From contig ML991810.1 of NCBI GenBank assembly GCA_010094025.1, forward strand, positions 186,001-250,000: a stretch of DNA of 64,000 nucleotides, written 5' to 3'. Shown piece after piece: positions 11,608-22,894 of the stretch. Position numbers and translations under genes: made by a program. The notes beneath the pieces were generated by a model. That model had not been told where the DNA came from. It saw only the letters and a program-made list of their open reading frames with translations, and did no database searches. Position 1 is the first letter of the stretch. Each line of letters starts with the position of its first letter. The DNA is from Viridothelium virens (lineage: Eukaryota; Ascomycota; Dothideomycetes; Trypetheliales; Trypetheliaceae).

Positions 11608-14600
11608 GGTACAGGATAGACCCGATCGTATACTTCAGTAGTAATACACAATTGTGAAGTGTCTTTGAAGTTGGTTGTAGCAGCCTGTTGAGGAACGATG
11701 CTTCGAGCTACTGTCGCGGTACTGAGACCCAGCCATATGCTACCATGATAGCTCTTGCCACTCCTACACTTCCATCGCCGCTACGACTCAGGATCGTACA
11801 CCAGTCGACGCACCATCAGTGTACATCTGCTGGCTAGCGTGAACGATCATGATATTTTGACCGGCGGTCGTCCCGAAGAAGCGAGGCTAATAGGCCATTT
11901 TCTTAACACAGTGGACGACAACGGTCTTTTACCAATGAACCTCACTCTCACTATTCTTGTATGAATCTTCTTGGACCTAAAACGGTTCCCACGCTTCCAG
12001 CCGCTGGATCCGCCGAAACAGCGTATGTGAAAGAGAAGCTCAAAGAAAACAACTCTCCATTCGCTCTATCGAATAATCCAATGGAATTAGCATGGATGGA
12101 CACCTTGGAGAAACTACTCCACTTTATTTAGCATGCCAAAACAGGCAAAAACAAGTTATGCGATGTCTGCTGGCCGACGATGCTGGTCCAAACATCACCA
12201 AAGGCAGAATGAACGGAAATCGATCCCGTTTGCATATTGCGGCCTCGGGAGGAAACGCAGATGTTGTGAAGCTCCTCTTGAATCATGGAGTCACCGTGTC
12301 TACTCGAACGGTCTCGATCTTCTCCGGTGAGCCACTGGCAACATTGCTCTGAGTTTGGCTGAGAGTGCTAGACACACGAAAGTCGTGGAGCTCCTGATTA
12401 TGGCGAAGGCTCAAGAGCGGATCAAGAAATTGTCAACCGGCTGAGGGACTGAGTGAGGTCAAGACGTGAAAGGTCCCTTGGTCGAGCAGGTTTGAAAGGT
12501 CGTTTCTGGGAAGCACTGATCGGATTCATCTAGGGTCGAACCTCTACGTATGAGATGAACGCCACATGTCTAGCATCAGTTCTCAAGAAACGGCCGAAAC
12601 GAGAAAGTTTGGGCAAGCTCAGAGCTCCCCACATTAAGGCGAGGCAGAGTAAGACACACTGAGAGAGGAATTCTGACTAATTAGGGGAAGCTGTACTCTT
12701 CAAGTAGCGTACCACCACTTTCATCTTGTGAGAAGTACACGTACGGTGGCTTCGATAAAAATAGACTTGTTCATATCAGAGCTGTCTATCTTCGTTACGC
12801 GCTCGGCTGTACCGTCCTCGAGTATTCTGTTGCAGATGCCCGTAGTAACCCCCTGCAGCACTCTCCATCACAGAAGGCAGACATCTACCTACTCAGCAAG
12901 CTTTAATCATGAGTACAGGAGCTTACTAACTCTCGTACACTTCAATATGTATAAGAAATTATGCAAAATGTACAGTTCATGTGGAGTCGGTACGAGGCAT
13001 AAACAATGACGCTTTTCTCCCTTCTTCAGCATACCATTCACCCGTCTCACTGGATACTTCTTTGTTTGCGATGTTCCGCTCAATCATACTTCCTCAAGCG
13101 ACTGGCTGGCAATTGTGTTATAAAGCCCGCTCTTGATCGATGTGGTATGCTATAACTCCACTATTCAGTCAGATCTATGCCCATTGCCACCCTCAGCGAT
13201 AAGGTCCTCGGAATATCTAGGAATGTGCTCCATTCAGAACCCCTCAGTAAGCCCTCGTGGAACACGAAGAGCAACTAATCTGAGTCCTGTCGATCAGGAT
13301 AGTCTTCCGCGAGCACTTTAGCTTCTATCAAGACAATATACTCCAGCAGCTTGATGACTCCTCCACTTGTTCATTGGCTCGATACACTCCTAGAAGCTGA
13401 TATTGTAATGTCAGCTGTGACGAGTGATCCTTCATAATTACTCAGCTTGTGTCAGGCCGATCGCTGCCCGCGCCTACGAAGTGATACATAATCCTCTCCC
13501 TGTGGAAAGTGGACTGGGATAACCTCATTCTGCGCGGGACTCAAGGGGACGCCCAACGAGCGCCGATGTACTCATCACTAAAACTTGGCATCTTAACGTA
13601 TCTGACCACAAGGCCACGCGTCGGACCGCTTCCCAAGATAGAATCACTCGAAATTGTGCTGGTAATTCAGTATTTGCTTCAATCGGATACTACTTTCAGA
13701 CGAATTCCAAGTATGAGTGAACGCCTTCGTTGATTTGGACTATGGGAGGAAGGCCTTGCAATCGGAAATGCATTGTTAAAAGCGGTTAGCCAGGACCGGG
13801 TAGTTGATGAGAGACCTGAAGTCAATCTGCGGGTACTGAAAATTATCTCATCACAAATGCCACGTGGTGCTCAATCGCTGGACAACTCATTCGTTATCAA
13901 ACTATGACTACTTGAATTTAGCCAGTGTTTCTCAGTTATTAGCTATTGACAGACGTCTTTCCCTTGAGTATGTGATAATTTAAGTGTCGGCTACCTTTTG
14001 TTATGTCACTCCACAAGTTCACATTATTCACATAATATCTCCCCACCTAGACTGTCTAGATCCGACTATGACCATAGCAATACAGCTTAGCATATGGCAT
14101 GTGAAAGTTTAGATAGTTTTTCTTTTCGCACAATGGCAAGGAGGTGGATCTCACTGCTGGAGTTGGAGTGCAGTGGTGATATGACCGTCCCGATGCGGCA
14201 GGTCCAGCCGTATTACGATAAGTATCTCAACTTGGTCTGCTCAACTTAACCTGAAACTTCAAAGCTTGCATGCATGACTTGAACGACCACATTTCATGCA
14301 ATGCCGATCAATAAGCTTTCGTTGTACTGGGCTACTTGCATGAGATGCTGAATTCTCACTCTCGCAGCAATATTGATCAACGTCGTACATGCAAGCGAAC
14401 CCAAATCTACCCCCGTGTCCGTGATTCCCTTGCCAGCCACCATGAACATAAGCTTTTCATGCACTGAGACTGGCTAGTCCGGACGTGGAATAAATGAGCT
14501 AAGCAATACGGCTAATTTGAATCCTCTAGAAAGTTTGCGTGCCAAGTTCGATCTACAGATGGAGGTCGCCCGGGTTGTCAGGAATTCATGCTGATGTCTG

Positions 14601-15296
14601 AATTAAGTACTCTTTGCATTGTCACCCTGACGGCGAATCAGTAAATTCGACCTTCCTCGCTTTTATAAGTGGGTCACTGATCAGTCGAGAGGCAGGGTAG
14701 TGAGACTCATCGGTTAGGCAAGAGGCGGAAGATAGAATGACGCCACGGACACGCACTTCTTATTGGACTTGCACGATATGTGAAGATATGGCGCGTCATG
14801 AGATACTTGGAGATTGCCTTATCCAACCCCCTCTGCTTCGGTCTGTCCTACCATAACAATACGTCGGGTGCCGCCCGTGCCGCCTCCTCAATTTCAGCTC
14901 GATCAAGACTTGAAGTGGTCTGACTGTCTTTTCCCGTGCGTGCATTCGATCCGTGCATGCACTCTGCTGGGCATTGATCTCTGCTTCGCCTGTGCTTCCT
15001 TCTCCGCCTAGACATTCTATCTCGTATCTGGATTCCATCTTCGCATTCGGCTTCCATCTTCGCATCTGTATGCTGTCTCCGCATACAGGTTCTTTCTTTG
15101 AGAGTGTGCTCTGCTTTGCATCTGCCTTCCCGATTGCGAAAAAATGGACCGGAGCGCGGCTTGCAAACAGATATTGACCAAGACCCCTTCTCCACTGTGC
15201 AAAACCAGATTCGGTGTACGGATCGATATATCCCTGCAGGGCTGCCCGAGGTTGGAGTACGTTTTTTGAGGGAACATGGCTATCCCCGATCCACTT
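11608..15296. other. Gene-poor 3.7 kb with one ankyrin relic
   Basis: Between the peptidase gene and the 3' end of the first Zn2Cys6 factor. Apart from the broken ankyrin gene at about 11.9-12.44 kb, I see no coding sequence. ORFs are short in all frames, and there is no transposase, reverse transcriptase or terminal repeat. Base composition is not extremely AT-rich, so there is no obvious strong RIP signature. Confidence 0.6.
11890..12444 (+). pseudogene. Decayed ankyrin-repeat gene
   Basis: The frame at 12092 reads two ankyrin-like repeats (ETTPLYLACQNRQKQVMRCL, then SRLHIAASGGNADVVKLLLN). The similarity then jumps frame near 12295-12305 and meets an in-frame stop (TGA at 12328-12330). After the stop it continues with NIALSLAESARHTKVVELLI and a helical tail ending at TGA 12442-12444. 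A weaker ankyrin-like piece (VDDNGLLPMNL) lies upstream in another frame and ends at a stop near 11962. One frameshift plus an internal stop, with no splice sites that would remove them, indicates a dead gene. Ankyrin repeats are protein-binding scaffolds; in fungi they often occur in NLR-like or fast-evolving accessory genes (general knowledge). Confidence 0.7.
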
Positions 15297-17079
15297 TCAT
15301 GATTGCCTTTCTAGAGCTTCCAAGTCCTCCCATACTCGCTTGTGAGAATCTTCGTCTTGATGCTCATGCCAGATAACTCTCTTTAATTGATCTCGAATCT
15401 CTACCCAACTCTGTATTCCGAGGTCATCTACAATCGCAGCGAGATGGCCAACGAACCAAGCTCGCTCGGGAGCTCCAACTGCTGCAACAGCACCCGCTGA
15501 CAAGAGCCATAGGAACAGAGGATTGTTAGCACCAGGGCCCAGTAGCTGCTTTAGATGACTTTTGAGATTGTGCTGGGCTGCACTGACCATAATGGAGGGG
15601 TCTGGTTGATGACCACACCATTGAGAAAAAACGTGGACAACCATAGCAGAACGACATGCTTCCGTAACATGATAGACATCCACGTCTTCAGATTGCGGTG
15701 GCGGTAGGCTAACAATACGCTGCATGGAGGAGCACAGAAATGATAAAACGGACAGGTAGTGTTCGGCGGAGTCGGTATCGTCTGCGGTCTGATAGCATTG
15801 GGCAAGGAGCCGTATACCCTTCATGACAGAGGCAAACTCTGAAGCAACGCCGCAGTCTTCGAGGTCCAAGTACTCACGCTGTTCGACCAGGGGTAAAGAC
15901 TCAAGATACCATCCCGGCGTTTCTTGTTGGCTTTCAAGGTCGAGCGTGGGAAAAGCCTCATCCGCAGCTATGAACATGCAGAAGACTATGTTCGCAACCA
16001 TAGCATTGGACTTGCGGATAGCATTGAGGCCTCCACGGACAATGATCATTCTGTTCAACCCATCCATGTGCATTTGTACCATTCTCATGTTGCCTTTTGC
16101 ATGCTAATTGAAACTTCATTAGTCCGTTCCCTTGAAAAGAATATGATCTATTACCTCGATTGCTGTTAGTCCAGCCACAGCGCTGATAGTCTGATCACAA
16201 GAACAGGTTTCGGGATTATTCTCCACACGTTCTCTTAGAAGTCGAATAGACTCTGCTTGGAGACGTGTCGACTGCTCATTTCCTCGTCCATACAATTTCT
16301 CGAGATGAAAGGCACTCAATTGAAGTGTCACGTTGAACAGAATCGGGTCTGTCCAGATCAGGGGAGCGTAGTACTCGGTCTGCGGATTCTTGCCTGGAGA
16401 TGGATAGTACGGAAACATATTGAACACTAGGCTTGAAAAGTCTGCAATATCCTGTCAGCACGAACCATCGTGGTCCACATTCTCGATTAGCCTCTGGCTT
16501 ACAATGCTTCATCAGATGATCAACATCGACCTCCTGGGAGGGCGGGTGAGTCTCAAAAGGGTCCAGACGTTCATCTCCTATACTGCTGCTTGCAAGGAAT
16601 TGAGAACGACTCGCGTATACCTCCAAGAGGTTAGAAAGAGGTTCGAAAACAAAGGATACCATCTTGGAATAATCACATTACAAGCCTTGAGCAAGGCCTC
16701 TTCTGAAGCAGGATAAGACTTTCGCCTTTCCTTACGGACTGGCTTGGCTCTTTGGGGTACATCTTCATAGAAGCAATGAATCGCAGGTTGGTAAAAGTGG
16801 CGTACACAGTTGCTGCAATGAGGACGTTCCTCTTGACACTGGGTTGCTCGGATTCATCAGCAAGAAGCGTCTCGGCCACAAGAAGCACAGAATGGATGGT
16901 AGATCCTAGAAAGAACATACTTTTACTTTCCTTTCCTTGCAAGATCGGCATCCAGTACGAGATTTCTTGTGTGCACGTCTCGCAATCAGAGCTACAGGTT
17001 CAATCGAAGACTGAGCCTCGGTGGTCTCCCATAGGCTCGATTGCTCGTTGGTTGTGTGCATTGTAATGTCTTCGGTCAT
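15297..17079 (-). CDS. Zn2Cys6 fungal-specific transcription factor
   Basis: Five exons: 17079-16921, 16838-16677, 16620-16503, 16441-16155 and 16103-15297, giving 510 residues. The zinc cluster is built across the first intron: Cys44, Cys47, Cys54, Cys61, Cys64 and Cys75 (GCRSCKERKVK, then CQEERPHCSNC). The last spacing of ten residues is slightly long for the family. A basic linker follows (KPVRKERRKS). The remainder is a helical fungal_trans_2-type regulatory domain with FNMFPYYPSPGK and APLIWTDPILFNVTLQLSAF. It is expected to act in the nucleus as a pathway-specific regulator; its target is unknown. The exon 2 to exon 3 junction is the weak point: a GTGATT donor is needed to keep the frame, while a better-looking GTAATG donor next to it would shift it. 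The acceptor there has a perfect CTAAC branch site. Confidence 0.82.
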
Positions 17080-18311
17080 GTATAGAGCATCAACGTACTC
17101 TTGTGACAGTCTCGGGTTCGCGTTCGCATTTGTTGATCATCCCTCTTCCAATGCTCCTTTTAACTGGAGCCACCTCTGGTCGAGATGGTGCCAGAGGAGC
17201 AGCACGAAAATTTCCTGCTTTGCCATTTCGCAGCAGAAATCGATGATAAGAATATTAGCAAGGAATTGCAAAGGCGATTATTGTGCTCGCGGCTCCTTGT
17301 CTCCTCCTAGCATGCTGTCTGCATGCTGAATTGGTAAAGCGGGAATGGAAGAATCTGACTAATGTACGCCACCGACGTAGAATATTCTGGTGCAAAACAC
17401 ATTAATTTGCAACTGCTGATCAACTCATCCCACCACAGATCGCGGTCCACAGTCCACACTTCAGCAATCTGTAGTCCATGCTTGAAAATAGTATCTAGAA
17501 GCCATTTATTTCATTCGTTGGATATTCGTCTTTGCTGACTTATGCTCAGCTGCCTCGCTACGCATGGCTTCCTGGGATGGCTGCACAAGTGGACCGCTTA
17601 ATGATGAAATGAAAATGGCTGTCTATCCATGCTTGGCCAATAACAGCCCAAAGTGAGAGATATGCTGTTGAGAATGGCAAGTGATAGTTGTCTTTCAGCC
17701 CCTTTATGACCGGTCAAAAGGCTGCTAGTGCCGCAAAGGCACAGCAATATTCGATAACTATGAGGCTTAAGTGAGTTGATGAAGGGCGAAATACTACATC
17801 TGGTATTGTTGCGGCTATGACGCTTGTGGTTGGGCTGTAGGTGCACTGGTTTTACCTAAGCGAATCCGAACCCGAGAATAGATAGGGCTAGTAGTATAGT
17901 CACGAAAATATCAACGCGGACGTAGATGATAGGAACTCAAATATCATCCCAGACTCATCCTATCGCTATGAGTGGATAATCAATATACGAAAATACATCA
18001 TACACAGAGCACACCTTCAAATTATCAAAATTTGAGCTTCACCTACATTATTTCCCAAGTGGAGCGTCAACAAGTCGTTTTCATTGGAGCTATTGATAGC
18101 CAGTAGAAATTCAAGTCAATACGGTAGCTTAAAGAAACATACATTGTCCGACGATCCCTCAGTCCCAAAAATCCATGATGACGAATTCCAGACGGGCTAG
18201 CCCGAGACAAGCAGAAACCGGACATGGCCACCTCTTACCGAATTAGACACCAATAGCCCTTGATATACCAACCAATTCCTTGCAGCGCCGTAGAGTCCCA
18301 TCATCCCACCC
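17080..18311. other. Intergenic region, no gene seen
   Basis: Upstream of the Zn2Cys6 gene and downstream of the SDR gene. Only short ORFs without recognisable motifs. No repeats longer than about 10 bp noticed. Confidence 0.6.
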
Positions 18312-19653
18312 CTAAATACTCGCCACACTCTCACCCAACACCTTTTCCTTTCCCTCCCCTCCCTCCTCCCCCACCTCACTCGGCTGTACCACCGCCCTCC
18401 CGCGAAACCCCTTCATCAACCCCCCCAGCCCCTTCCGAAACCCCATCTGCATCCACACGGGCCACCCTCTCACCGGCACACACAGCAACTTAGCGCTCTG
18501 CTCCGGCAACCAGACATACCCGCCCTTCCCACTCAGCACCTTGCGCACCACCGCCTCCGCCACCGTCGCCGGCTCCAGCGCATACGTGACGAAGCCATCG
18601 CCCGGGTCGAACCCCTCGAACAGTTTCGTCTTCGTGTAGCCCTGCGCGACCAGCACGGTGCGCACGCGCGGCGCATGATAGACGTCGTACAGCTCGGCGG
18701 CGAGGCCCTCGTGGAAGGCGAGCGCGCCGGCTTTGCTCGCCGCGTAGTCCACCATGTGTGGTGCGGTCAGGTAGGCGGCGGTCGAGGCGATGGTCACGAC
18801 CATCCCGTGGTTCGATTGGATCATGTAGGGCAGGAATTGCTGGGCGAGGTGGTAGTGCGAGAGAGTGTTGACGCCGAAGGTGAGGCGGAGGTCGGTGGGC
18901 GTGAGGGAGAGGAGGGGCTTCGAGCGGGTGAGGCCGGCGTTGTTGATGAGGATGGTGGGGGAGCCGAGGGTCGTGCGGATGAGGTTGGCGGATTTGTTGA
19001 TGGCGGTTGGGGAGGTGAGGTCGCAGGAGAAGAAGGAGACGGTGGGAGGTGCTAGGAAGAGGATTTAGTTTCGGAATTTCTTCTCAAAAGGAAGGATGGG
19101 GCAATTGAGTGTGAAGGTCGGGATGAAGCTGAACTTGAGCATGGAAGATACGGAAAGATCGGTGCAGATTTATGCATAACAGATTGCTGCGGAGGAAAGA
19201 ATACCTTCGTAAGTTAGTGGCTGAATATCAAGTACGGCGACTTTGATGCCCCGTTCCGCAAGTAACTGAACAATTATCTTGCCAATACCATCACTCCCCC
19301 CTGTGACTACTACGATTTCCTTAGACCAGTCATACTTGTCGCTCGTCCAGTTGTTAACCACGAGCCGGTCAAGGGCATCGCTGACGTGAAGAAAAAGGCC
19401 AAGTACTAAGACTGATCTCAATCTCTTGTAGATAGTCTCATGGTATGATGCAAGATGCCGACCCCTTTGAGAGTACCGAGCAAGGAGGACCAGAGGAAGT
19501 GTCAGCACCGGGTTTAAAACTGTGCGCTTGAGTATGCGGCCAAGTGTGTCTGCTGTGAAACCTGTGCATTCAATCAGCGTCCATGATATGTTGCCTAGAG
19601 TCTACCGTGTCAGTACCTTCGCGCTGAAGACGCCAATCACTTCGTATAGGCAT
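18312..19653 (-). CDS. Membrane-anchored short-chain dehydrogenase/reductase
   Basis: Three exons, 19653-19617, 19561-19205 and 19051-18312, give 377 residues. The second intron is 153 bp, long for this window. Start MPIRSDWRLQRE was chosen because it is the first ATG and splices cleanly into GFTADTLG. N-terminal hydrophobic segments (LNPVLTLPLVLL and VLVLGLFLHVSDAL) suggest attachment to the ER or lipid droplets. The Rossmann fold shows TGGSDGIG at residues 99-106, an NNAG motif, catalytic Ser about 221 (IASTAAY), Tyr234 and Lys238 (YAASK). This is the layout of the SDR16C/RDH10-17beta-HSD11 group, which oxidises or reduces hydrophobic alcohols and ketones with NAD(P)(H). The substrate is not predictable. 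It lies between a regulator and a methyltransferase on the same strand. Confidence 0.9.
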
Positions 19654-20130
19654 GGCGATTATTACGACAGAGTAGACAAGGCGTAACAGTAGTCAATGGT
19701 CATGACACTTTCAGTTGCTTAATGATATTTACAAACGCTCCAACAAACACTGAAAAGCGACGAAGGTCGCAACAGCTGACGCCAATGAAGGAGCAGTAAG
19801 CGTATGTACAATTGACTTCAGTCCCGTCACGCCATGAACCTTGGATGTGAACGCCCCTGAAGCGAGAAAGGGATGCGGGGTCGAAGAGCCGAGACACGGG
19901 AGCGGGGTTAGCGTGACTAGCGTGACGCAGTGCTGGGATTTTGCTTCTCAGGGGTCGCTATGACCTCACTTTGCCGCACAGACTTAACGTAGTTGCCTTC
20001 GCTCCAAGATAAGGTACTCCGTCCGGCAGAGGCCTCATGCTGCGAGACGCACCACGATTTCGGACCCAAAGAGACTCTCTACTAGTCATTCGATCTTCAC
20101 GATCGCCCGCATGTGGAAGTCGGCTCTGTG
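19654..20130. other. Short intergenic spacer
   Basis: A 477-bp spacer between the methyltransferase stop and the SDR start, containing the SDR promoter. A minus ORF at 19700-19897 has no recognisable content. Nothing else seen. Confidence 0.6.
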
Positions 20131-21106
20131 TTATTGAGGTTTTCGTCCTAGAGTGACGAAAAATTTCATGTGTTTGCCTTCTTCTCCAGGCACGAGAGTT
20201 CTTCTAATCTCTTCCAGTAAAGGTTTGATTTCTTCTTCACTATGCGTCTTGTGGAGCATCGCCTGCGTGAGATGGCAGAAGATGTCAGGCCAAGTCTCAG
20301 TCGAGTGTTTCGCCATCAAATTACCGTCTGGATGTTCCTGCCAGCGTCCAAGCGGCCACACATATTGCGTTGTAGTAACATCAGCAAAGCCAGCTTCTTG
20401 CAAGTATGAAAGCGAATGTGATCCAGAGTTCATGTCCAGTCCCTTCTTGTGTGCTGTTTTCCTAACCTCTTGGAGCCACTTCCAGTCACTGTCAATTCGT
20501 TCTGAATTCTTGTCATAAAAGACAAAATCAAGTTCCTGAATTTCAGCCCAAGCCCCTGGCTTGAGAAGATTGAACGCGGTGTTGATGTAACCGTTCCAAT
20601 TATCCATGCCCAATGGTATAAGTCTGCTATAAACGTAGTCGAGGCTCTTGGCTTGGAGGCGTTCATCTTTGTTGGTGAGTTCTAACACATCCCCCTTGAT
20701 ATAGCTAACATTGGCGGGCTTTTGGTGTGTAGTGGGGACTTCATTGAGGTCGATCCCGTAGACCAATGCTGTTGGAAATTTTTGTCCAAGGTGGACAGTT
20801 GTGGTACCTGTACCGCACCCAACATCGATGGCACGGTTGATTGATGGTGGCAGAGGTGCGTGAGTAACCTTGCCGCCCATGACAGCTATTATGGCGTCGG
20901 ACTGTTCCTCGAGGCGGTCGTGCTCTGGCGCACTGGGAAGGTGTTAGACAGGAGATTCAAGGGTAATCAGCAGTAAACGGAACGTGGAAGTCATCGGGAA
21001 GCTCAATAACATTGGAATTCACCTACTCATTGGGGAGATGGTATTTCGAGGTCATGGTGGGACCCTTGGGTAAGGCCGGGGAGGAACCTGCGGTGATGAC
21101 AGACAT
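20131..21106 (-). CDS. SAM-dependent class I methyltransferase
   Basis: Two exons, 21106-21027 and 20932-20131, with a 94-bp intron that has a TCTAACAC branch site; 293 residues. The upstream ATG at 21106 has a good CCACC context, and a second in-frame ATG lies at 21055. After YHLPND, motif I of the Rossmann methyltransferase fold is present (AIDVGCGTG, about residues 62-69), then the acidic GIDLNEVPT for the adenosyl ribose, and a post-motif region LKPGAWAEIQELD. This matches the TdiE/LaeA-like methyltransferase family abundant in filamentous fungi, where members modify natural products or act in regulation. Substrate unknown. It is the third consecutive minus-strand gene after the regulator and SDR, which is suggestive but not proof of a shared pathway. 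Confidence 0.9.
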
Positions 21107-22894
21107 GGTGGATAGCTCGGAGAATGCTTGAGGCTCTTAAGGGAACGGACGAGAAGAGAAAGGGCGAAACAAGCAGGGGCAAAGAACGGATCGCTGAACG
21201 ATCTTGGTCAAAACACGAGTGAATGGAACAATTGGCATGAAGAGGGGAAACCAAGCTCGCATTACGACAGAAATAGAGGAAGTCACGGAGGGATGGCGGG
21301 AGATATATTGTGACAACGCTTTTCCCGCCGCAAGACATGACGCTAGAGGTTTAGTTGCTGTTTGGATCAAAGGTAGCAGAGCACCGTCTGGACGGAGCGC
21401 AGATAATTAGCTAAAGAGAAAGAGCTACTTTGGTGCTCCTGCAGAATCCAGGAGGGATGAGTTGGCCGTTCGAGATCCCGAGCGAGACAACCGTCTCGTC
21501 TTCGGCGTCACCAGAGCACCAGCGACGTTCCCGAGCACCCAGGTACGAAGACGATCGTCACGGCGAGTCTGGTCCGAGAGTGGTTCGCGCACGTGGAACA
21601 TCGTGTGCTAGACGGGGAATAGATAATGGAACGGGCAGTTGAAAATGCAAATCCTGTCGTCTAGGATTACTCGCTCGACTTGGACATTCCATTTTGGTAT
21701 TGGCGGTGATGGACCCAGGGTCTGGGTAATATGCAGCATGCATCCTTCCATACATTTGGTGAGCTTAAGCATTTCCACGGGTTACCATGCAATGGATCAT
21801 CGTACCAAATCCTTGATAGCCTCATTTTCGCCACGGTACCGTCATGGAAATCTGCCGGAAACAAGGCTTCTGTTTCAAATATTCCCGACTGTCAACATCG
21901 TATTCTTTTGCGAACGCTTCCGGTACCGGCTTCCTCGCTTCGTTGCTTCGTCGGAGTCCCTGGGATCCCGAAAATCGTCCCAGGCTATACTTGCCGAATA
22001 GAAAGTAGTTGGCATGCAAATGCGATTCTCCGCTGCGGGTGGCTGCAGCTCATCCCAAGATGAACCTCGCATCCTCAACTGTTCGGTACTGATGCGTCGT
22101 CGGGTCGGATGACGCCATTGGAAGGGCATGCTTCAAGGTTGTCTCGCGTTAGGTCTTGGCCGCAAAATCCCAGCAGGCGGGACAATCATAAGAAGCGAAA
22201 TAAAGACTAAAACTACCCATGCGATACACATGCGAAGATTCGGACGCAGCGGGATATCTCTCAAAACATCACATGTGCCAAGTACTCCCGTCAATTTCCA
22301 TCGCGCCCAATCGACGAACCAACCCAAAGACAGCATTTCTACCCAATTCACCGCTTCTTGTGCGCTCCGCCATCATTGAACCAAGTTGCCTTTGCTCCCC
22401 CTCGCGAACACGCCATGTTGCCGAGACGGCGCCACGATAGTGCTCAAGGGTATGCAAAGTCACGAATAATAGAAAGCAGAACGCCCTCGCAATCTTCCGG
22501 ATGACTCCGCCCAGACCGGAATGGCCTCGTTGTCATCGCCTGACACGACCATGCTGCTCGTAAACTAGGCCCGTCACCCAGGATATGGCCACCGGCTCAT
22601 CACCGAAGGTAAGGCGTTCATGCGTGGGGTATGATCGCAGTCAACCCTATCGCCATCCAAAAGCCCGCGCTTCTGCTTTCTCTTTCCCTTGCCGTCTCGC
22701 TACTGTCATCCAAGAAGTACCCATGCATCCACTAACCGTCCCCTGCCTTCAATGCGCTGGCAAGCACACTGAACTGTTCTGGGACCATATTCACCAGCAC
22801 CCTCCTCCTCATCCAGTGGTCCCATTGTTCTCCCATCCCGCCACACCTACCCACCCAGACTAAGGCCCACCCCCTGTTCACCTCCGCTAGTCAT
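21107..22894. other. Intergenic region, no gene seen
   Basis: Upstream of the methyltransferase and downstream of the coiled-coil gene. ORFs of 60-120 codons overlap on both strands with no recognisable motif or coherent splice sites. Nothing supported. Confidence 0.55.

Noticed and set aside
12445-15296. Possible transposon remnant in the gene-poor tract
   Set aside because: No terminal repeats, no transposase or reverse transcriptase fragments and no strong AT bias were seen.
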